Shown: positions 1 through 13,100, counted from the first letter of the stretch. The stretch: DNA of 64,000 bases from Aaosphaeria pasadenensis (GCA_022813625.1 JAKLMB010000016.1:620001-684000), one strand, 5' to 3'. The notes: generated from the sequence alone by a model not told the origin. Program-made: numbers and translations.

Positions 1-1330
1 GTCCAACTGCTCGAGGCGGAGCACAAGTATCTCCAGGACCAGATTGACGAGCTCGGAAAGTCCGGCCCCAGAATCGCCAAACTGGAAGAGCAAATCCGGA
101 TCCTGGAAGACGACAGGGTCAAGTTTGAGAACTACAACAATTCCATGGAGGCCAAGGTGGAGAAATACACGAGCCGAGCGACCATCCTAGACAAGGAGAT
201 CCAACTCGTCGAGGCCGCGCTGGAAGCTTCAGAGCGCGAACAGCAAGAACTCCAAGCCATCATCGACCAACAAGGCATGACGATCTCCGACATCGACCGC
301 ATGGCCACGGAGAAGGAGCGCCTCGAGTCCTCCCTCCAAGCCGCCTCCGCGCGCGTCGAAGAATCCAAAAAGCGCGTCGCCGAGAAAGAACTCGCCGCGT
401 CCCGCAAGCTCGACGAGCTCGAGCAGACCGTCGAGAAATACAACAACCTAGGCTACCAAATCGGCGTGATCCCCTCCACGGCCGCCAACGCAAAGGGCAT
501 CGAATACGAGCTCGCCCTCACCGTCAACGACGGGCCCAACTTCTCCGGCTCCCAGATGGGCGCATCTACGCAAGAACCCTCCGACCGCCTCCTCTCCGAC
601 GCCTCGACCGGCTACTCCCCGCACCACCTCCTCAACCTCGACCTCCGCGGCACCGTGAAAACCAACATCTCCCTGCTCCGCAAGGACATCGCGGAGCGCC
701 GCAACGCCGCCCTCGAAGCCGACATGAACAACCACGAGCTCCTCGACAAGATCAAAGAAGCCATGGACGACAAGAACGCCGAGGTCCAAGCCCTCGAGTA
801 CCGCGTCAAGCAGGCGGAAGAGGAACTCGACAAGCTGCGCGAGATCACGAGCACGCAGAAGACAGCCTCGGACGCTCAGATCGAGAAGATGGAGAAGGAG
901 CTGGGTCGCATGCGCGCGAATCTGGGCGAGAACGTGCAGCTCATGATTCAGAAGGAGATGGCGGTTAATATCGAGTATGCTTTTCCCTCCCCTTTACCCC
1001 TTAACTCATCCCCCCTTTGACGTTCCTCTACTACCACCAAGGCAAAGCAACTGACAGAGACGAAATAGGTACGAACAACTCACCGTCCGCGCCAACCAGC
1101 TCCGCGAGGAGCTGCACACGCAGATCGAGCGCATGCTCGACGACATCGTGCGCTTCAAGCTGCACATCCAGCGTTCCCTCGAGGAGTACGAGCAGTTCAT
1201 CGCCGACGAGGTCGAGAAGAGCTGCGAGGAGCAGGACCTCATGATGGCTGAGGATGAAGCCGCTTACGACGAAGACGCTGTTGGTGGGGCGAAGGAGGAA
1301 GAAGAGGAGGAGGAGGAGATGGAGGAGTGA
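1..1330 (+). CDS. NDC80: Kinetochore protein Ndc80/Hec1, C-terminal part (5' truncated)
   Basis: The frame is already open at base 1, so the N-terminal microtubule-binding head lies outside the window and 411 residues remain. Exons are 1..974 and 1069..1330. The 94-base intron starts GTATGC at 975 and ends AATAG at 1068, restoring NIEYEQLTVRANQLREEL. Most of the piece is charged heptad-type coiled coil, as in the rod of Ndc80, which pairs with Nuf2 and connects through Spc24/Spc25 to the inner kinetochore. The end, with LDDIVRFKLHIQRSLEEYE, fits the conserved C-terminal region of the family. It is followed by a low-complexity acidic tail of glutamates before the TGA at 1328. The family call rests on recognising this terminus and the coiled coil; another coiled-coil protein is possible but less likely. 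Confidence 0.85.
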
Positions 1331-1976
1331 TTTGATTTGACTTTGGGGGTTTGATGTTGGGGTGTTTGGTATAGGGGGCGTGTTGGAACTTGGTTATTTA
1401 ACTAACGTGTTTACGATGGATACCCTGTTTGTCTTGCTGTGCTCGCGATACTTGATATTAGAATATTCAGTTGTATATGATCCTATTTTACGCCCTATTC
1501 ACAATGTACACATGAGCATATTCATCATCAACTCTCTCGCACTGGTTTACATTTAAGAATTACATTTGAACTAAGGGTTACATAGGCCAGACATGTTGAA
1601 ACAGCACGCCTACTTGCTTGCATCAATCATCCATCATCACCATTATCAGACATTCCAATCCCCCTCATTCGCGATCCTTATTCTCCTGAGTCCAGTCCGT
1701 TCATTCGCCGTTTGAAAAAACAAAAGAAGAAAGGAAGGGAGAAAACAAAAATCCCTAAGCTCGAATTCTCCGTAGGTTTCTCATTTGCTCAAATGTTTTG
1801 CCACCGCCAGAAACGCCACCCATCCATCCGTTCGTCCCAGAGTTGAAGAATTACTCATACACAAAATACTCGTTACGCATGACCAAGCAGACAAACGCCC
1901 ATCATACCGGAACGCCTACCCTCTCCATTCCCATTCATTCATTCAATCAATCAATCATACACCGTCCCATCTTCGT
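1331..1976. other. Convergent 3' intergenic region
   Basis: This 646-base stretch lies between the 3' ends of NDC80 (+) and the unnamed minus-strand gene. It is T- and A-rich with no recognisable reading frame, and presumably holds both 3' UTRs and polyadenylation signals. I see no RNA gene in it. Confidence 0.6.
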
Positions 1977-4712
1977 TCACTTCCGCCCTGCGCTGAGATC
2001 GCTGCGACTCTGGATAGCCCTGGTCTCGAACTCGACCTCCCTCTTGGTCGCACAGTCGACGCACATGCTGGCGCGGCAGATAGGGATCTCGCACTCCCAC
2101 AGCTCGTCCTGGACGTCTTCGCCGCATTCATCGCAGTGGACGGGGATGTGGACGTGTTGTTTGACGCCGGAGAGTGTCCGGAGGTAGGGACGGACGCCCA
2201 GGCGGTTCATCTCGACTTCGTCGGGGGTATCTCTGAGGCTGATGGCGCGGAAGATGTGGCCGCTGTGGACACAGTCGTGGCGGTAGGGTTTGTTGTCGCC
2301 TTTCATGGGTGGAGTTGGGGGCTCGTCGAGGTCTTGGTCGGCGAGGACGTCGCTATCGATGGTGGAATAGGGGCGCCGGGCTCTTGGAGAGGTGGAGGTA
2401 ATCCAGCTGTTGACTAGTCTTTGCGATTCCTCCCTAGGTAGTTTGGCCTTTTTCTCGCGTGAGAATTCGTATTGGGGGCTTCGGAACTCTTGGTCGAGAG
2501 GGTACTATATGGATCAGTCATTATATCTCTGATGTCAAGTGTGAAGGACCCACATCTGTAATTGGCAACCGGAGGCCTGGAGCATCCACCACAGCATTCC
2601 TCTTGGTTTTATCGAAAGACTTGGATCGTCGGGGACTCACTCTTCTGATTGGGCCAGCTTGTATTGGGGCACCTGGTTTCGGAGGCTTAATGTCGACAAG
2701 TTTGACCATGCCAGGCGTGACCCGAGTAACTGTCATTCCATTCGCCCAACACAACTCAGGTTCCTCGTCCAGATCGATGCTACTGTTGATCGAGATCAGA
2801 GATGCGCAGTCGGATCCATCATCTGTGTCATCAGTTACACTGCTTGATATATCCCCGATGTACTCCTGGAGATGCATACCACTGACACGGCGTTGGATAT
2901 CTCCAAGCTCGCTCATCGATTCTCTATGTGCTTGCTGTAGCTTGAAGAACAAATCTGCTTGTGACTTTCGAGCGCTGTCGAGTCCAGAACCCTCCTTGTT
3001 AGGACTGGGCCTGGGAGTGGAAGTTGCTGCATCTATCTGGATACTAGGCAGAGGCAGCTTCATAGTCTGCTCACAACGATCAAGGAGCTTTTGCTCAATA
3101 TGCTGCAGAGGGCTCTTGAACTGGATCTTTCCGGAAGATAGACCATGCTGCTGGAAAGGATCTTGACGAATAAGACTCGGACCAGGACCTAAACGGGAAC
3201 ATTAGCATGTTCTGTATGTAGATGGGTATGGGAGAATTATGCAGAGAGCTTCATACCTCCGACTACAATCGTGAAATCGCAGCCGGTAGGTTGAAATATA
3301 TGACATCTCAAGACATCCAACGTACCAAAAACATCTTGTTGCGAGTTGTCCACCTCCACTTCGAGGTCATCGTCCTCATCATCCTCATCGTATACCTCAT
3401 CGTCACCTTCATCCTTCTCACCCTCGTTGTTCTCCTCATAGAATGAGTTATTGTTAGCATTCAAGTAGTACATCGGAATGATAGCCGACTCAGTGAGCGA
3501 CCTCCTCAGTCGGCGGTTAGGCCACTTCTCAACCTGCGACTCCACCTCGGTGATAGCTTCAAGACACTTCTCAGGCTTTGCCGCTTCTCCCCTATACTCG
3601 CTACTCAGTGAAGAATGCGAAGCCTCCTCGATAGAATGCATGACATCGACGGCCCTAGCAGCCTTCTTTTTCCGTCCACCGTGTTGACGTTTAGGCTGAG
3701 AATGCAACACCCTCCTTGGAAGTTCCTGTTCAATTCCGTGATCCGCACCGTGTGCCTGTTGAAAGTCCGCGGCATACATGTCGACCTCCGGTTGTTGCGC
3801 ATGGCGCAGCGACACAGCAGCTCCGTCGTCGTCACCACGTTCCACACTCTTCGACCGCTTCGATCCGGACGGCAATCCCAGCATCTCAAGCGCCTTCCCA
3901 AGCGACCTCGACTTCGTCGTCGTGGTCACTGCCGGCCCAACCTTGAGATGCTGCACTCCCTCCTCAATGAACCTCGACCGATGCTCCGCGCCCTGTCTTT
4001 CGGCATTCAGAAACGGCAGTGACCTCCGCTTACGAAGGGCGTTCCATCCCGCTCCCGAGGGAGTCGTCGCGGTAACGGGACGTCGCTGCTCAACTCTGTC
4101 TGCTTGCCTACCGCCGTGGATGTTGGTGTCTAGGGTCCGCATACGTTGTCCTCCCGGGGAGTGAGAGTACTGGTACTGGTCGTCGAGCTCGAGGCCGAGG
4201 ATGCGCGCGGCTTTCGGCGACATGAACCCACCTGCGGGCACTGCGTAGGTATCTCCGGGGCTGTGGGGGCTTCGAGGAGGAGGGGCAGGAGGGAGAGGGT
4301 GGGAAGGAGTGAAGGTCATGGGGCTGCGATGGCCGTTTGACTTGTCGGAGCTGCGAGACCGTGCCTTGGATTTGAAGACATTGAGGAAGCTATGGCCCTT
4401 GCTGCGTACTGCCGTATCCGAAGATTTAGAAGAAGTAGAAGAAGACGAAGCTTTCAAGAATTGTGGTGCGATGGCCTCCAGCGCGGCTGGCGTTTGCAGG
4501 GTATTGTGCGGCGGCGGTGGGTGAAGTCTCGCAGCATGAGGCCCACTGCCGCCCATGTCGGTGTCAAAGGCTGCCAATTGTCGGAAGTCAGGCGTGGTGA
4601 TGCTTTGACTGAGGCTTGAGCTTGGGTGGTTTCCTGGTAGTCGTCGCGGGACGTGATTCGCGGTGGAATTGGAGCGCAGAGGCACTGACGGATTGTGCGT
4701 TTCGTAGGCCAT
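1977..4712 (-). CDS. Unrecognised 849-residue protein with Cys/His-rich C-terminus
   Basis: Three exons on the minus strand: 4712..3326, 3188..2554 and 2504..1977, phases matching (1387+635+528 bases). The 137-base first intron starts GTACGT and has TGCTAATG before TTTAG. A later in-frame donor at 3256 would add 23 residues. The 49-base second intron ends CATATAG. I do not recognise the family. The N-terminal two thirds is Ser/Pro/Arg-rich and looks disordered, with a basic KSKARSRSSDKS patch and an acidic run of about 25 Asp/Glu-rich residues near residue 440. The last 100 residues are ordered-looking and hold HDCVHSGH, HCDECGED and WECEIPICRASMCVDC, spacing that suggests a zinc-binding fold. 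ATG 4712 is used because it opens the frame. The leader carries a start-stop uORF (4724..4729). A regulatory or scaffold role is possible but not shown. Confidence 0.75.
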
Positions 4713-4723
4713 CGCGTGACAGG

Positions 4724-4729
4724 CTACAT
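4724..4729 (-). promoter_or_regulatory. Start-stop uORF (ATG directly followed by TAG)
   Basis: On the minus strand the six bases ATGTAG end 11 bases before the ATG at 4712. No other ATG is seen on that strand back to about 4936, so it stands alone in an otherwise ATG-free leader. Start-stop elements are known to stall initiating ribosomes and lower translation of the main frame. Whether the transcript includes it is inferred from closeness to the start codon. Confidence 0.45.
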
Positions 4730-5331
4730 TGACTGCAGTTGGATACCGAGGAAAGAAGCACCGATGTGATGGTTGTGAAGATCTTTTGAAAGGAAAGAAC
4801 GATGAAGAAGAGAAAGGTCGGCGTTGCTCGAGACAAGCACCACGGAAAGAGTGAGGGAAGGAAGTGAGAATTTGTAGCGACGAGGTTGACGCGAGGAGCA
4901 GTGGTAGGTAGGTGGAAAGGAAAGCGCACGGCGCGAGGCATCAGCACTAGGAAGGGTAAAGGTGAAGGCAGCTCGAGTCGAGTGTTGTTATGCGGCTGCG
5001 TTGGCCAGACAGTCAGTGGAAAGTGAAGGACATGGCATGGGAAGAAACAAGTGAAGGAGGCAAGAGTGCGGCAGTGACAAACGTCCGACCGTCGACACTG
5101 ATGACTCCTCTAGGGGACAAGAAAGCACACATGCAAAGTTTCGCAGTCGAAGTAGTTGGTGAGAATGAAAACGATGTATACAAAACGAGATATTCTACTC
5201 TGGGTATATAGCAGGAGAGTGCAGCCACCAAAACCCCAATCCCAACGCGCCTCGTTGCGAACAATATGCCATCCAACGCCTGTAAAATCAGATAAAACGC
5301 ATAACATTACTCATGTGAATAGATCGCAGAA
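4730..5331. other. Intergenic: leader/promoter of the 849-residue protein and 3' end of the lipase gene
   Basis: The minus strand is free of ATG from about 4936 down to 4730, which fits a transcribed leader. The rest is a short promoter region shared with the 3' flank of the lipase-like gene. No coding potential recognised. Confidence 0.5.
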
Positions 5332-8300
5332 TCATTCGTCTGCACGATCTTTGCCCAAGCTCATCCGTGTCACCTGCTCCACGACGCTCCCACCCCCGCT
5401 TCCACTTTGTGCATGCCCTTCACCTGGCGAAACGGGTATGTTTGTCTCCAAAGATGTAGTGCGCAAACCAAGCCCAGTCGTTGGCCCGGCTGGCGTCCGT
5501 GGAGATGCTGGGACCGATCCTGTATGGGTCTGGGATTTCCTTCGTCCCATCGCCTCGAGGGCATCAGGCTCGCGGGGTGAGGTTGGTGGTTTCTTTGGGG
5601 AAGCGCCCAGACCACGATGGACATCTACGTTGATGGGAGATGCGGAGAGAAAATCCGCAATCTCGGCCTCGCTCGTGCCCTGGCCATCAGGTGTCTTCGT
5701 ATAACTGGGTGAGGTGGGTGAGCTACCCCTACTCCTCGCCGGTTGAAGCTGGAGGAACTTCTGGAAAGCGTTTCGGTCATCATGTTCGTCGTCATCGTCG
5801 TCCGAAGTCACTTCAAAGTAGGAATCGTCCCACTGTCCGGAAACTGTGCTTCGAGTGCTGTCGGCCGTGTGCAGTCTATTCGCTGGTGCCCGCGTCTGGA
5901 GGGGTGACAGTTCGTCGGCCACTTCTCGAAGCTCACTCTCAGTACGTTCGATGGGAGGATGTGAATCATTCTGGCCTTTCACGTGCTCACCGTCCTCCTT
6001 GACTGGTTCATGCATGCCCTTGGCGCGATCAAGAGCCGGCTCAAGCTCATCTCGAGTTTCGGCAGCGTATGTGTCGGCGAAATGGGTGTCGCAGAGATGC
6101 TTAATCACCGGCCACCCATAGGCGTTAGCAAACATGCGTCGAACAACAATGTTGTTATGCGCATCAGGTTCTAGGCTGACCAAAACCTTTCGCCATGACA
6201 GGTCTCGATGGTAAGCACGAGCGATCTTCTCTTCAACACGCACGCCGCTTTCTTCAGAGTTGCTCGCAGATGATGCATTGGACGCGATACTATTCTCACT
6301 TGAGAACGAGCGGGCTGGCTTTGGACGCTTGACCGGAGGCGGAGGTATATCCTCTGGATGATAAATGCGATCATGAAAGATCGTTCGTGCACGCGTTGAA
6401 GGGTCGATTAACCAATTAGTTGGGGGCACTGGAGGGCTAAGCAAATCGCCAGCGGACTCAAAAATGGTAGTCTTAGGAGGCGCCGCAACGTTCGCTGGAT
6501 CATCCAGGATTGAGTCTCCTCGAGTGGCAATCGGCCTTTTCCTGGAGCTTTCAGGATCGTTAGACAGTGAGGCCTCCGAGCTGGAGGCAGCGCTTGGTTC
6601 GGGCGAGTCCATTTGAATCGTCTGGCTTCTCTTGAACATCTTCTTGTCTTTCGCCGTGTGCTTTCCCGAAGGTCGAATGTACCCCCAAAGCGTCATGAGA
6701 GCTGATTGATTTGATTGTGCAGGGACAGTGAGAGTCTTCCCATCCGAATCCTGCTTCTGACCATTCAGAAATTGATGGGATTCGGGTTCTGTAGTGTATG
6801 CTTCCACGTCCTGGTTCGTGACATCTGCACCGGGCTGTGGCACTGTGGTATCGTCGCCGCTGAAAGAAGGCGACTCCCCTCGATCAGGCTCGTCTTCTGC
6901 TAATCCGACTCTTGAGGGATTAGGAGACGAATTTTGACCTGTCAACTGACCCCAACCCCAACCTGCAACAGTGCCAATGAGACCATTTTCTCTCCTCGCC
7001 TTTTCAACTCTGCCAAGCCCCCTCCAATCAAGGAATAATAGACAGCTGGTCCGCAGGGGCACGATGCCATCGTTTACGACATTGGAATACACCGTACGGT
7101 TTCGGAACTTCCTGAGGACCAGATGAGCAGGTCCTGTAGGTAATATACGCAGCAGAGGCTTAGCACCAGGGTCACCCTGGTTCTGGTCTTTCTGTGCCTG
7201 AGTCCCAAGACCACCCACCATCGCCGTCCATCCACTTTTTGCTATGGTGGGCGCCCTCCACGTCAATCCCAGGTCACGCCCAGTCCGACCTACGAGGCCG
7301 AAGTCCAGGGCGAACTTGACATACATTGGGTTTTCGTTGCTGAGTCCTAAGAATGGAGTGGCGAGCGTAATGAAGTTGATAGGCTTGATGTTCTCGAAGA
7401 ACTGCGGCGAGTGCTTGTGGATATATGCGATGGCGTAGGTCTGCACCAGACCACCTAGAGAGTGACCTACGAAACTTATGCTCGTAAATTGGTATGCTCT
7501 GTCCGGGAGGTCTTGCGTTGGGTGTTTGACACTGCTACCTGCGTGTGCGGGAATGCCTTCATCTGCCTTGTCCTTGTCCTTGTCCTTAACAGGGGAAAAT
7601 GTGGTAGATATCTTTTTGCCCATGGATTTCTTCAGAGGTAAGAACGGCTGATCGGGGTATGTCAATCCTAACACGTATTTGGCCATTCGTTTTCCAAGAT
7701 ACTGTATGCCTCGTTCTGTGCGAATAACGTTGTCGCTGAAACCCCTAACTACAACTTCCTCCTCATCTTCATCGCCACCTTCATCTGGGACAGACTCTTG
7801 ACCTCCAGATAGGGGGGCAGTGGATGTGTCTGTTTTGTCTCCAGTAGACGTGCTTTTGCCTTGTGCCTCTTCGCGTCGTCTCTGGCGCCGGTCCTCTCTG
7901 GCCTGTTTGGCAGTTGCGTCGATGCTCTCCTTGAGATACAACATGTCCGCACCGAGGTTGCTGTGTAATCCGTGGGTGAGAATGACGAGATGTATTTTCT
8001 TCTTTTTCTTCTTTTTGGCCTCCTCTTGTCCATCCTTCGAACTTTCTCCAGCATGATGATCCTCACGTGCAGTTGTCTCCGCTCGAGTCTCTTCGGGTAG
8101 CTGCGGCTTATCCCACAAGCTTGAGGTATCCTCAACGACCAACTGAATCGCTCTTGAATAGACACCCTTGGGTTGCAAATGGTGATGCGAAGTATGTGCA
8201 CGTTTGCCAGGCTGGTGGTCGTGAACCTGGCCAGGCGCTCCGTGTGAGTTTCCAGTAACCGCTGTGAACCCCAAATCCAACGACCGTTCGTCTCGCGCGA

Positions 8301-8960
8301 CCAGCAACTCGTAGCTCACAGAAGCCGACTGCGAGAAGATAATTTGTGACGCGATCTCAATGATCCAGGTTGCGCTCTTCGGCGGCTCTCCTTCCCTAGG
8401 CTGCACCTGTCTACCTCCGCCGACTTCGCGAATGCTCTCCGGTACTATCAACCTGGCGGTCCATGTGCCGCCCGCCTTGAGGTTTGGCTCGAATTCAGGC
8501 ACTCCATCTCTCTTCGGAGACTCGACTTTCTTGTTGGGATTGAATGTGGAAGGGTATGCAGCGACGTGCAGTGTGTAGGGTCCGTGGAGATAGGCAGCAC
8601 GCAAGGGGATTGCAGCGCCATTTCGTATTTTGACATATAGAAAGGGGGGAGAAGGTAGTATTCGGTCTTCGGAGGGGGTATATGTGACCGTGTATCTATG
8701 CGCATTGTCAGTATTGGCCTTACCTAGTGAAGAAAAATATGTGAACGTTTGCGTCATTGGGTTCGTTCCTGGACATACCGGACGACCTCTCCGACCTTGA
8801 CGTTGCCGGTCTGGTGCAGCAGCAGCATCCTTCGTGCGCGTTGCTCCTCGTGGAACAGCTCCTTTCGCGAGGGAGTCAGGAGGAAATAGGAAGGCTCTGC
8901 TTCTTTGCAACCCTCGTCGGGGATTTGTGCGAGGGCGTAGGTTCGAGGAGTGAGAAGCAT
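5332..8960 (-). CDS. DUF676 putative serine esterase / lipase (Rog1/Lpl1-like)
   Basis: Two exons, 8960..8779 and 8695..5332, give 1181 residues. The 83-base intron (GTATGT...GCATAG) joins GEVVR to YTVTYTP; the frame read straight through upstream of 8695 gives an implausible N-terminus. A central alpha/beta-hydrolase region holds LVILTHGLHSNLGADM near residue 300 and the nucleophile elbow SFVGHSLGG near residue 470, with VNDGIVPLRTS further on, all typical of the DUF676 family that includes yeast Rog1 and the lipid-droplet phospholipase Lpl1. About 600 residues of Ser/Pro-rich, probably disordered sequence surround a second conserved block, RAYHRDLSWRKVLVSLEPDAHNNI, near residue 890. No signal peptide or membrane segment is seen. 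Family is confident; substrate is unknown. Confidence 0.85.
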
Positions 8961-10103
8961 TCGTTCGGAGCTAGTGGAGGCGGCGTTCGGGACTTGATAT
9001 AAGAGTAAGAATACTACGGTTGGGCTGGATCGCTACGCTGACGACGGCTGGATCGAGCCTTTCGGTGGCGCATCATACGCTATGAAGGGTTCGGGTCGGG
9101 TCTTTGGAAGGGTTTGGTACGTCTACCGCGGATGACGGAGCATTGGAAGACCGAGGGGGACGCGTATGGTGAATGGGGTATGATGTTTTATTGTGGGATG
9201 GGAAGGGTAACTGTTTAACTAGACTGCGGCAGTGGGCAGGGTAGACGTTTAAGAGTGGACGGGAGATGTGATTGATCTCGGCACGTCATTGCTCGCGTGG
9301 TTACCTGACATGGGCACATGCCAAACCATGGCTGACAATGTCTTAAGGCCTGCCTCTTGGTATATACAATAAATCCTATCCATGTTCTAGTCACAAAAAT
9401 ATGCACCTTTTTAATTATTGAAGTAGTGTTCATAAGGTGAACTGTGGTATTGGGACTATAGGAATGCGTGCTACCAGAAGAGCGCGCAGTAAGGGGAATC
9501 CAATAAACATACACAGTAACTACTCGTAAGTACTCGTACAGTGTAGTTGTGTTACTACGAGACTTGAGGAGAGATGATCTCGATATTCCTCCTTGGCCTG
9601 CAAATTCAGAAGACGGGAGACGGGAGACGCCGAAGCACGTGCAACTACTCGTACAATCAGAGTACATAGTACATTTATTTGATTGATTATTCTTCACTGC
9701 ATTCAAGAGTCTGTACACCAGTCAAATCAAACTTCCTTGAATCAGGCTATCCTTAACCATGGAAAGTGCAATTCAATTTTCTGTTGTATCACCAAACTGC
9801 GGAAAGTAAAATGTTGAAGTTATCATATCCACTACCGTGGTACTAGTTAATTGAACCGTGAACGCCAATTCCGTCAACGCCAACCTCTCCCCTGCTATAG
9901 TACACATCCCTCGACTTTTCATTAAGGGTATCCCGAAAGCAAAACCTTTGCTCATTTCCATTTTCAATGTGCCATGCACGAGTGGGCGACATAGCCCATA
10001 TGTACCTGATGAATTCCTTAACGCCATCCATGCCCACCCACCTGATTTGAATCGAAAAGAGAGATAAAAAATACAAGGAAGGACAGCGGAGGACAAACGT
10101 CGA
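8961..10103. other. Intergenic between lipase-like gene and HIR3
   Basis: 1143 bases hold the upstream region of the lipase-like gene and the 3' flank of HIR3. A short GGGAGAC tandem lies near 9611-9632. Reading frames here (for example 9215..9718, minus) have no plausible protein composition. No RNA gene seen. Confidence 0.5.
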
Positions 10104-13100
10104 TCAGATGTCTTCCACAATCTCTTCCGCAGTCTCATACTGTGCCTCGCTCGTATCGTCGACCGCATTGTCTGAATCATCTACATCGTCCACCGTCTTG
10201 CGCGAGTTCAGATACGGAAACATCGGCTTTGAAGACTCCTCGCCCTCCAATAGAGAATCGTTCACGTCGACGGTTTCTTCCATCTCCCTGACTTCCGAGT
10301 CGTCCAGCTCGCTGAGCTCGCTCTCGTCATCTGCATCGTCGTGCACGGAAGGAGGAGCACTGCTGTCTGCGTTGGCGACGCTTCCGGGAGCCGTGACACT
10401 TCCGCTGGCGGGGATCTGGAGTTGAGCATTGGATTTGATGGGCGATTGACTGTTGGCCTCGTGCTTTGCTGGGGATGCACGGACAGGTATAATAACTTGT
10501 GGGTGCACATGTGCTGACGGAGAACGTATCGTCATAGTAGCGTGGGTAGTGGCAGGGACCGTTGCTGAAGGCTTCGCGGAGGCGCCCTCCGCCCTTCGTT
10601 GGACCTCGCGTCGGCCTACAGCCTTCGCACGAGGACGTGCAGTGTTGTCCGCAGACGGCGGCTGCGAAAGCTGGTTGGGGTGATAGATGGAGAACGGCAA
10701 GTTCGCGCTCTCAGTGGATCCGTCCAATTGGGGTGGTGCCTGTGCGGAAGAGGTATCCGTGGTCGTGTCCGTGGGCGCATTTGTCTGTTGGCCTGATGCT
10801 GAGGACTGCTGTTGCCCTTGCCGCTCCTGAGGAAGCGCAGAAAGAGTTGGTCCAATCTGAGAATACAACATTGCATAAGTATCTCCAATAAGGTCATCAA
10901 TGGCTGTCGATTTCATCAGTCCGTTATTGAGACGCTTTAGCTCGATTGCGTCGCGCAAAGTATCCAGCACTGGGTGCTGAGTATTGTTGTCCTGGCACCA
11001 AGCTTCCAATCGAGCTGCCATGATCGAGAACTCCTCGTAGTTGACAGATTTGAAGACAGCGTCTTCATGGCCGTTGGGGATTTTGCCAAGTACGTTCCGC
11101 AAAAGCTTAAGATATTGAGAGCAAAGCTCTTGCCAGAGCTTTGAGTGTTCGAAGAAGTCTGTATGCTTCCGCCGGACGCGCTTAGCTAAGGCCTCGAAAT
11201 TGGCCTTGTCCGTGGTCTTAGTCAGAAGTTCTATGAAAAAGTGTGTATAACGCGTAGTGTACACAAAATGTCGTCCAGGGCGTTCATGCTCCGGCTTCCA
11301 AACTTGTACGGTCATCGTCTTCGTAAACATTTGCTGCGTGAGCTCATGTTTAGCACCGTATGCAACCATTGCCTCAGTCGAATCGTCATAGATGATATGT
11401 GCGGCGCGAGCTATCATGCGATGGTGCCAGGCGGACTTGTCTGCCGTCCGAAGTGCTTTGATCACGGCAAGGATGTAACGTTCCCAATCATCGGCATTCT
11501 CTGGACCGCCGATGTTTTGAACGTAGTGGGTGTTCTTGATAATCTCGCAGGCCTTTTCGTGATCGATTACCTTGCGCTGGAAAAGCTTGTGTGCGATAGA
11601 GGCGAGTTTGTAATGAGGCTCTAAGATTGGTTCACGGCCTCTTTCTCTTTTCTCCGGAAGACTCTCGATTGCATTGACAAGTGCTTCGACCGCTTGCTCC
11701 CACGTTGGTCCGCTCGGCGAAGTGAAGACCTGGCCATCTTGAGCGGCCTGAGCTGTCGCTTTGGTATTATGCGTATACATCTTCCAAAGGCATTTTGCAA
11801 GCATGTAATAGTTCCTAAACAACATCAGCTTGTTTCGCACTTCATCAAATTCTTGTACGTACCACCACTTGTCGGGGTTGCCGTTGATCGCTCGCTTGTA
11901 GAGCACGCTGGCAAATTTCCAGGCTGTATACTCGCTCAAGGCCACGAAAGGTTCATGCTGGTATACGACATGAGACTCTCTACCACTGTAATATTTCTTT
12001 TCCGTGTCGCGAATTTTGAACGCACTCATATTGAAGGGCTCTCTCGAGGAAGAGTAGATCCTATTCCCGAAATCGGTGTACAACTCTGCCACTTTTGCGA
12101 GAGTCTGAGGTGCAACATCTGCATCGCGGACAGCACACGCTGTTGCCATAACATAACAATGAATAGCTGCGCGTTGAAAATGGATCAACTCGACGCTGTT
12201 GCTATTCATCTTTTCCGCGGTCCAAGACACACATTCTTCAAGCTGAGCGTCGTTTGCCTGAGCCAATCTGTACCAGGTCTCCCATCTGTCGACGGAATAC
12301 TCTAGGTCTTGCAAGAAGAACGCCTGCGCAAAGTTGAGATCTTCCGTCGGACCCTGGGTAAGTCGTTTTTGAGAACGAAACTTGCTGAGTGCAATGTTAC
12401 CCATGAGATAATACCAACCCTTAGAAGCTGTGACGGCGACGCTATCCGGTATGAACCTGGTAGACAATGAACCAATGCCTTTGATGCAATTAAATAGCGC
12501 CACGGGATTGATGGGAGATTTGAAATACGTGGTCAAAACCTTGCGGTTGAGAACTATGTCTTCATTGGGTTTGAGCCGACCGAGCGCTCCATGAACCTTA
12601 TCAATGGTCGTCTTGAGATCTGTCTTCGGTAGGTCTTTGATGTTGATCTTGTTGGCTTGTGAAAGAACGAACGATAATAGTTGGGAGGCCATCTTTCGCT
12701 CCAGGACCTCTGGGACAGAGTTGTACTCATGGCAATCACCAGGCTGTATGAAGATCTTCAGTCCGTAGAGATCGTGGAGGACCTGGGCGAGCTCGGTATC
12801 TCGCGTGTTACCATCGATAACATCATCCATAGCTAAGATCTCGTCCTTGGCAAGACGCAAAAAAAGTCGTCCAGAGGCATGACAGAAGCTTCGCACGCCG
12901 GTGGCGTGATGAACATGGCGAAGGAATTCAAACTTGTCTTCAGACGGTGTGGGGAATGCTGAGGAGTTTTGGAGAGTCCCTTCCCTGAGTAAGAAGTATT
13001 GGAGCATCCAGGCACGGAGTTGCATGTCATGGAGTCGTGCCGTGATTGTCAGGAATGTTGCTTGAGGATAGCCTTCAAATCTGGGTAACGAACAGTGTCC

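Noticed and set aside
2459..3166. 235-codon plus-strand frame
   Set aside because: It lies antisense to the spliced minus-strand gene 1977..4712, whose frames join in phase; this one has shadow-like composition.
3189..3256. Alternative first-intron donor GTATGA at 3256 in the unnamed gene
   Set aside because: It is in phase too, but would insert GTLDVLRCHIFQPTGCDFTIVVG-like sequence unlike its surroundings; the GTACGT donor at 3325 has better consensus. Kept as an alternative only.
9215..9718. 167-codon minus-strand frame
   Set aside because: Composition is not protein-like, there is no family resemblance, and it lies in a normal intergenic interval.
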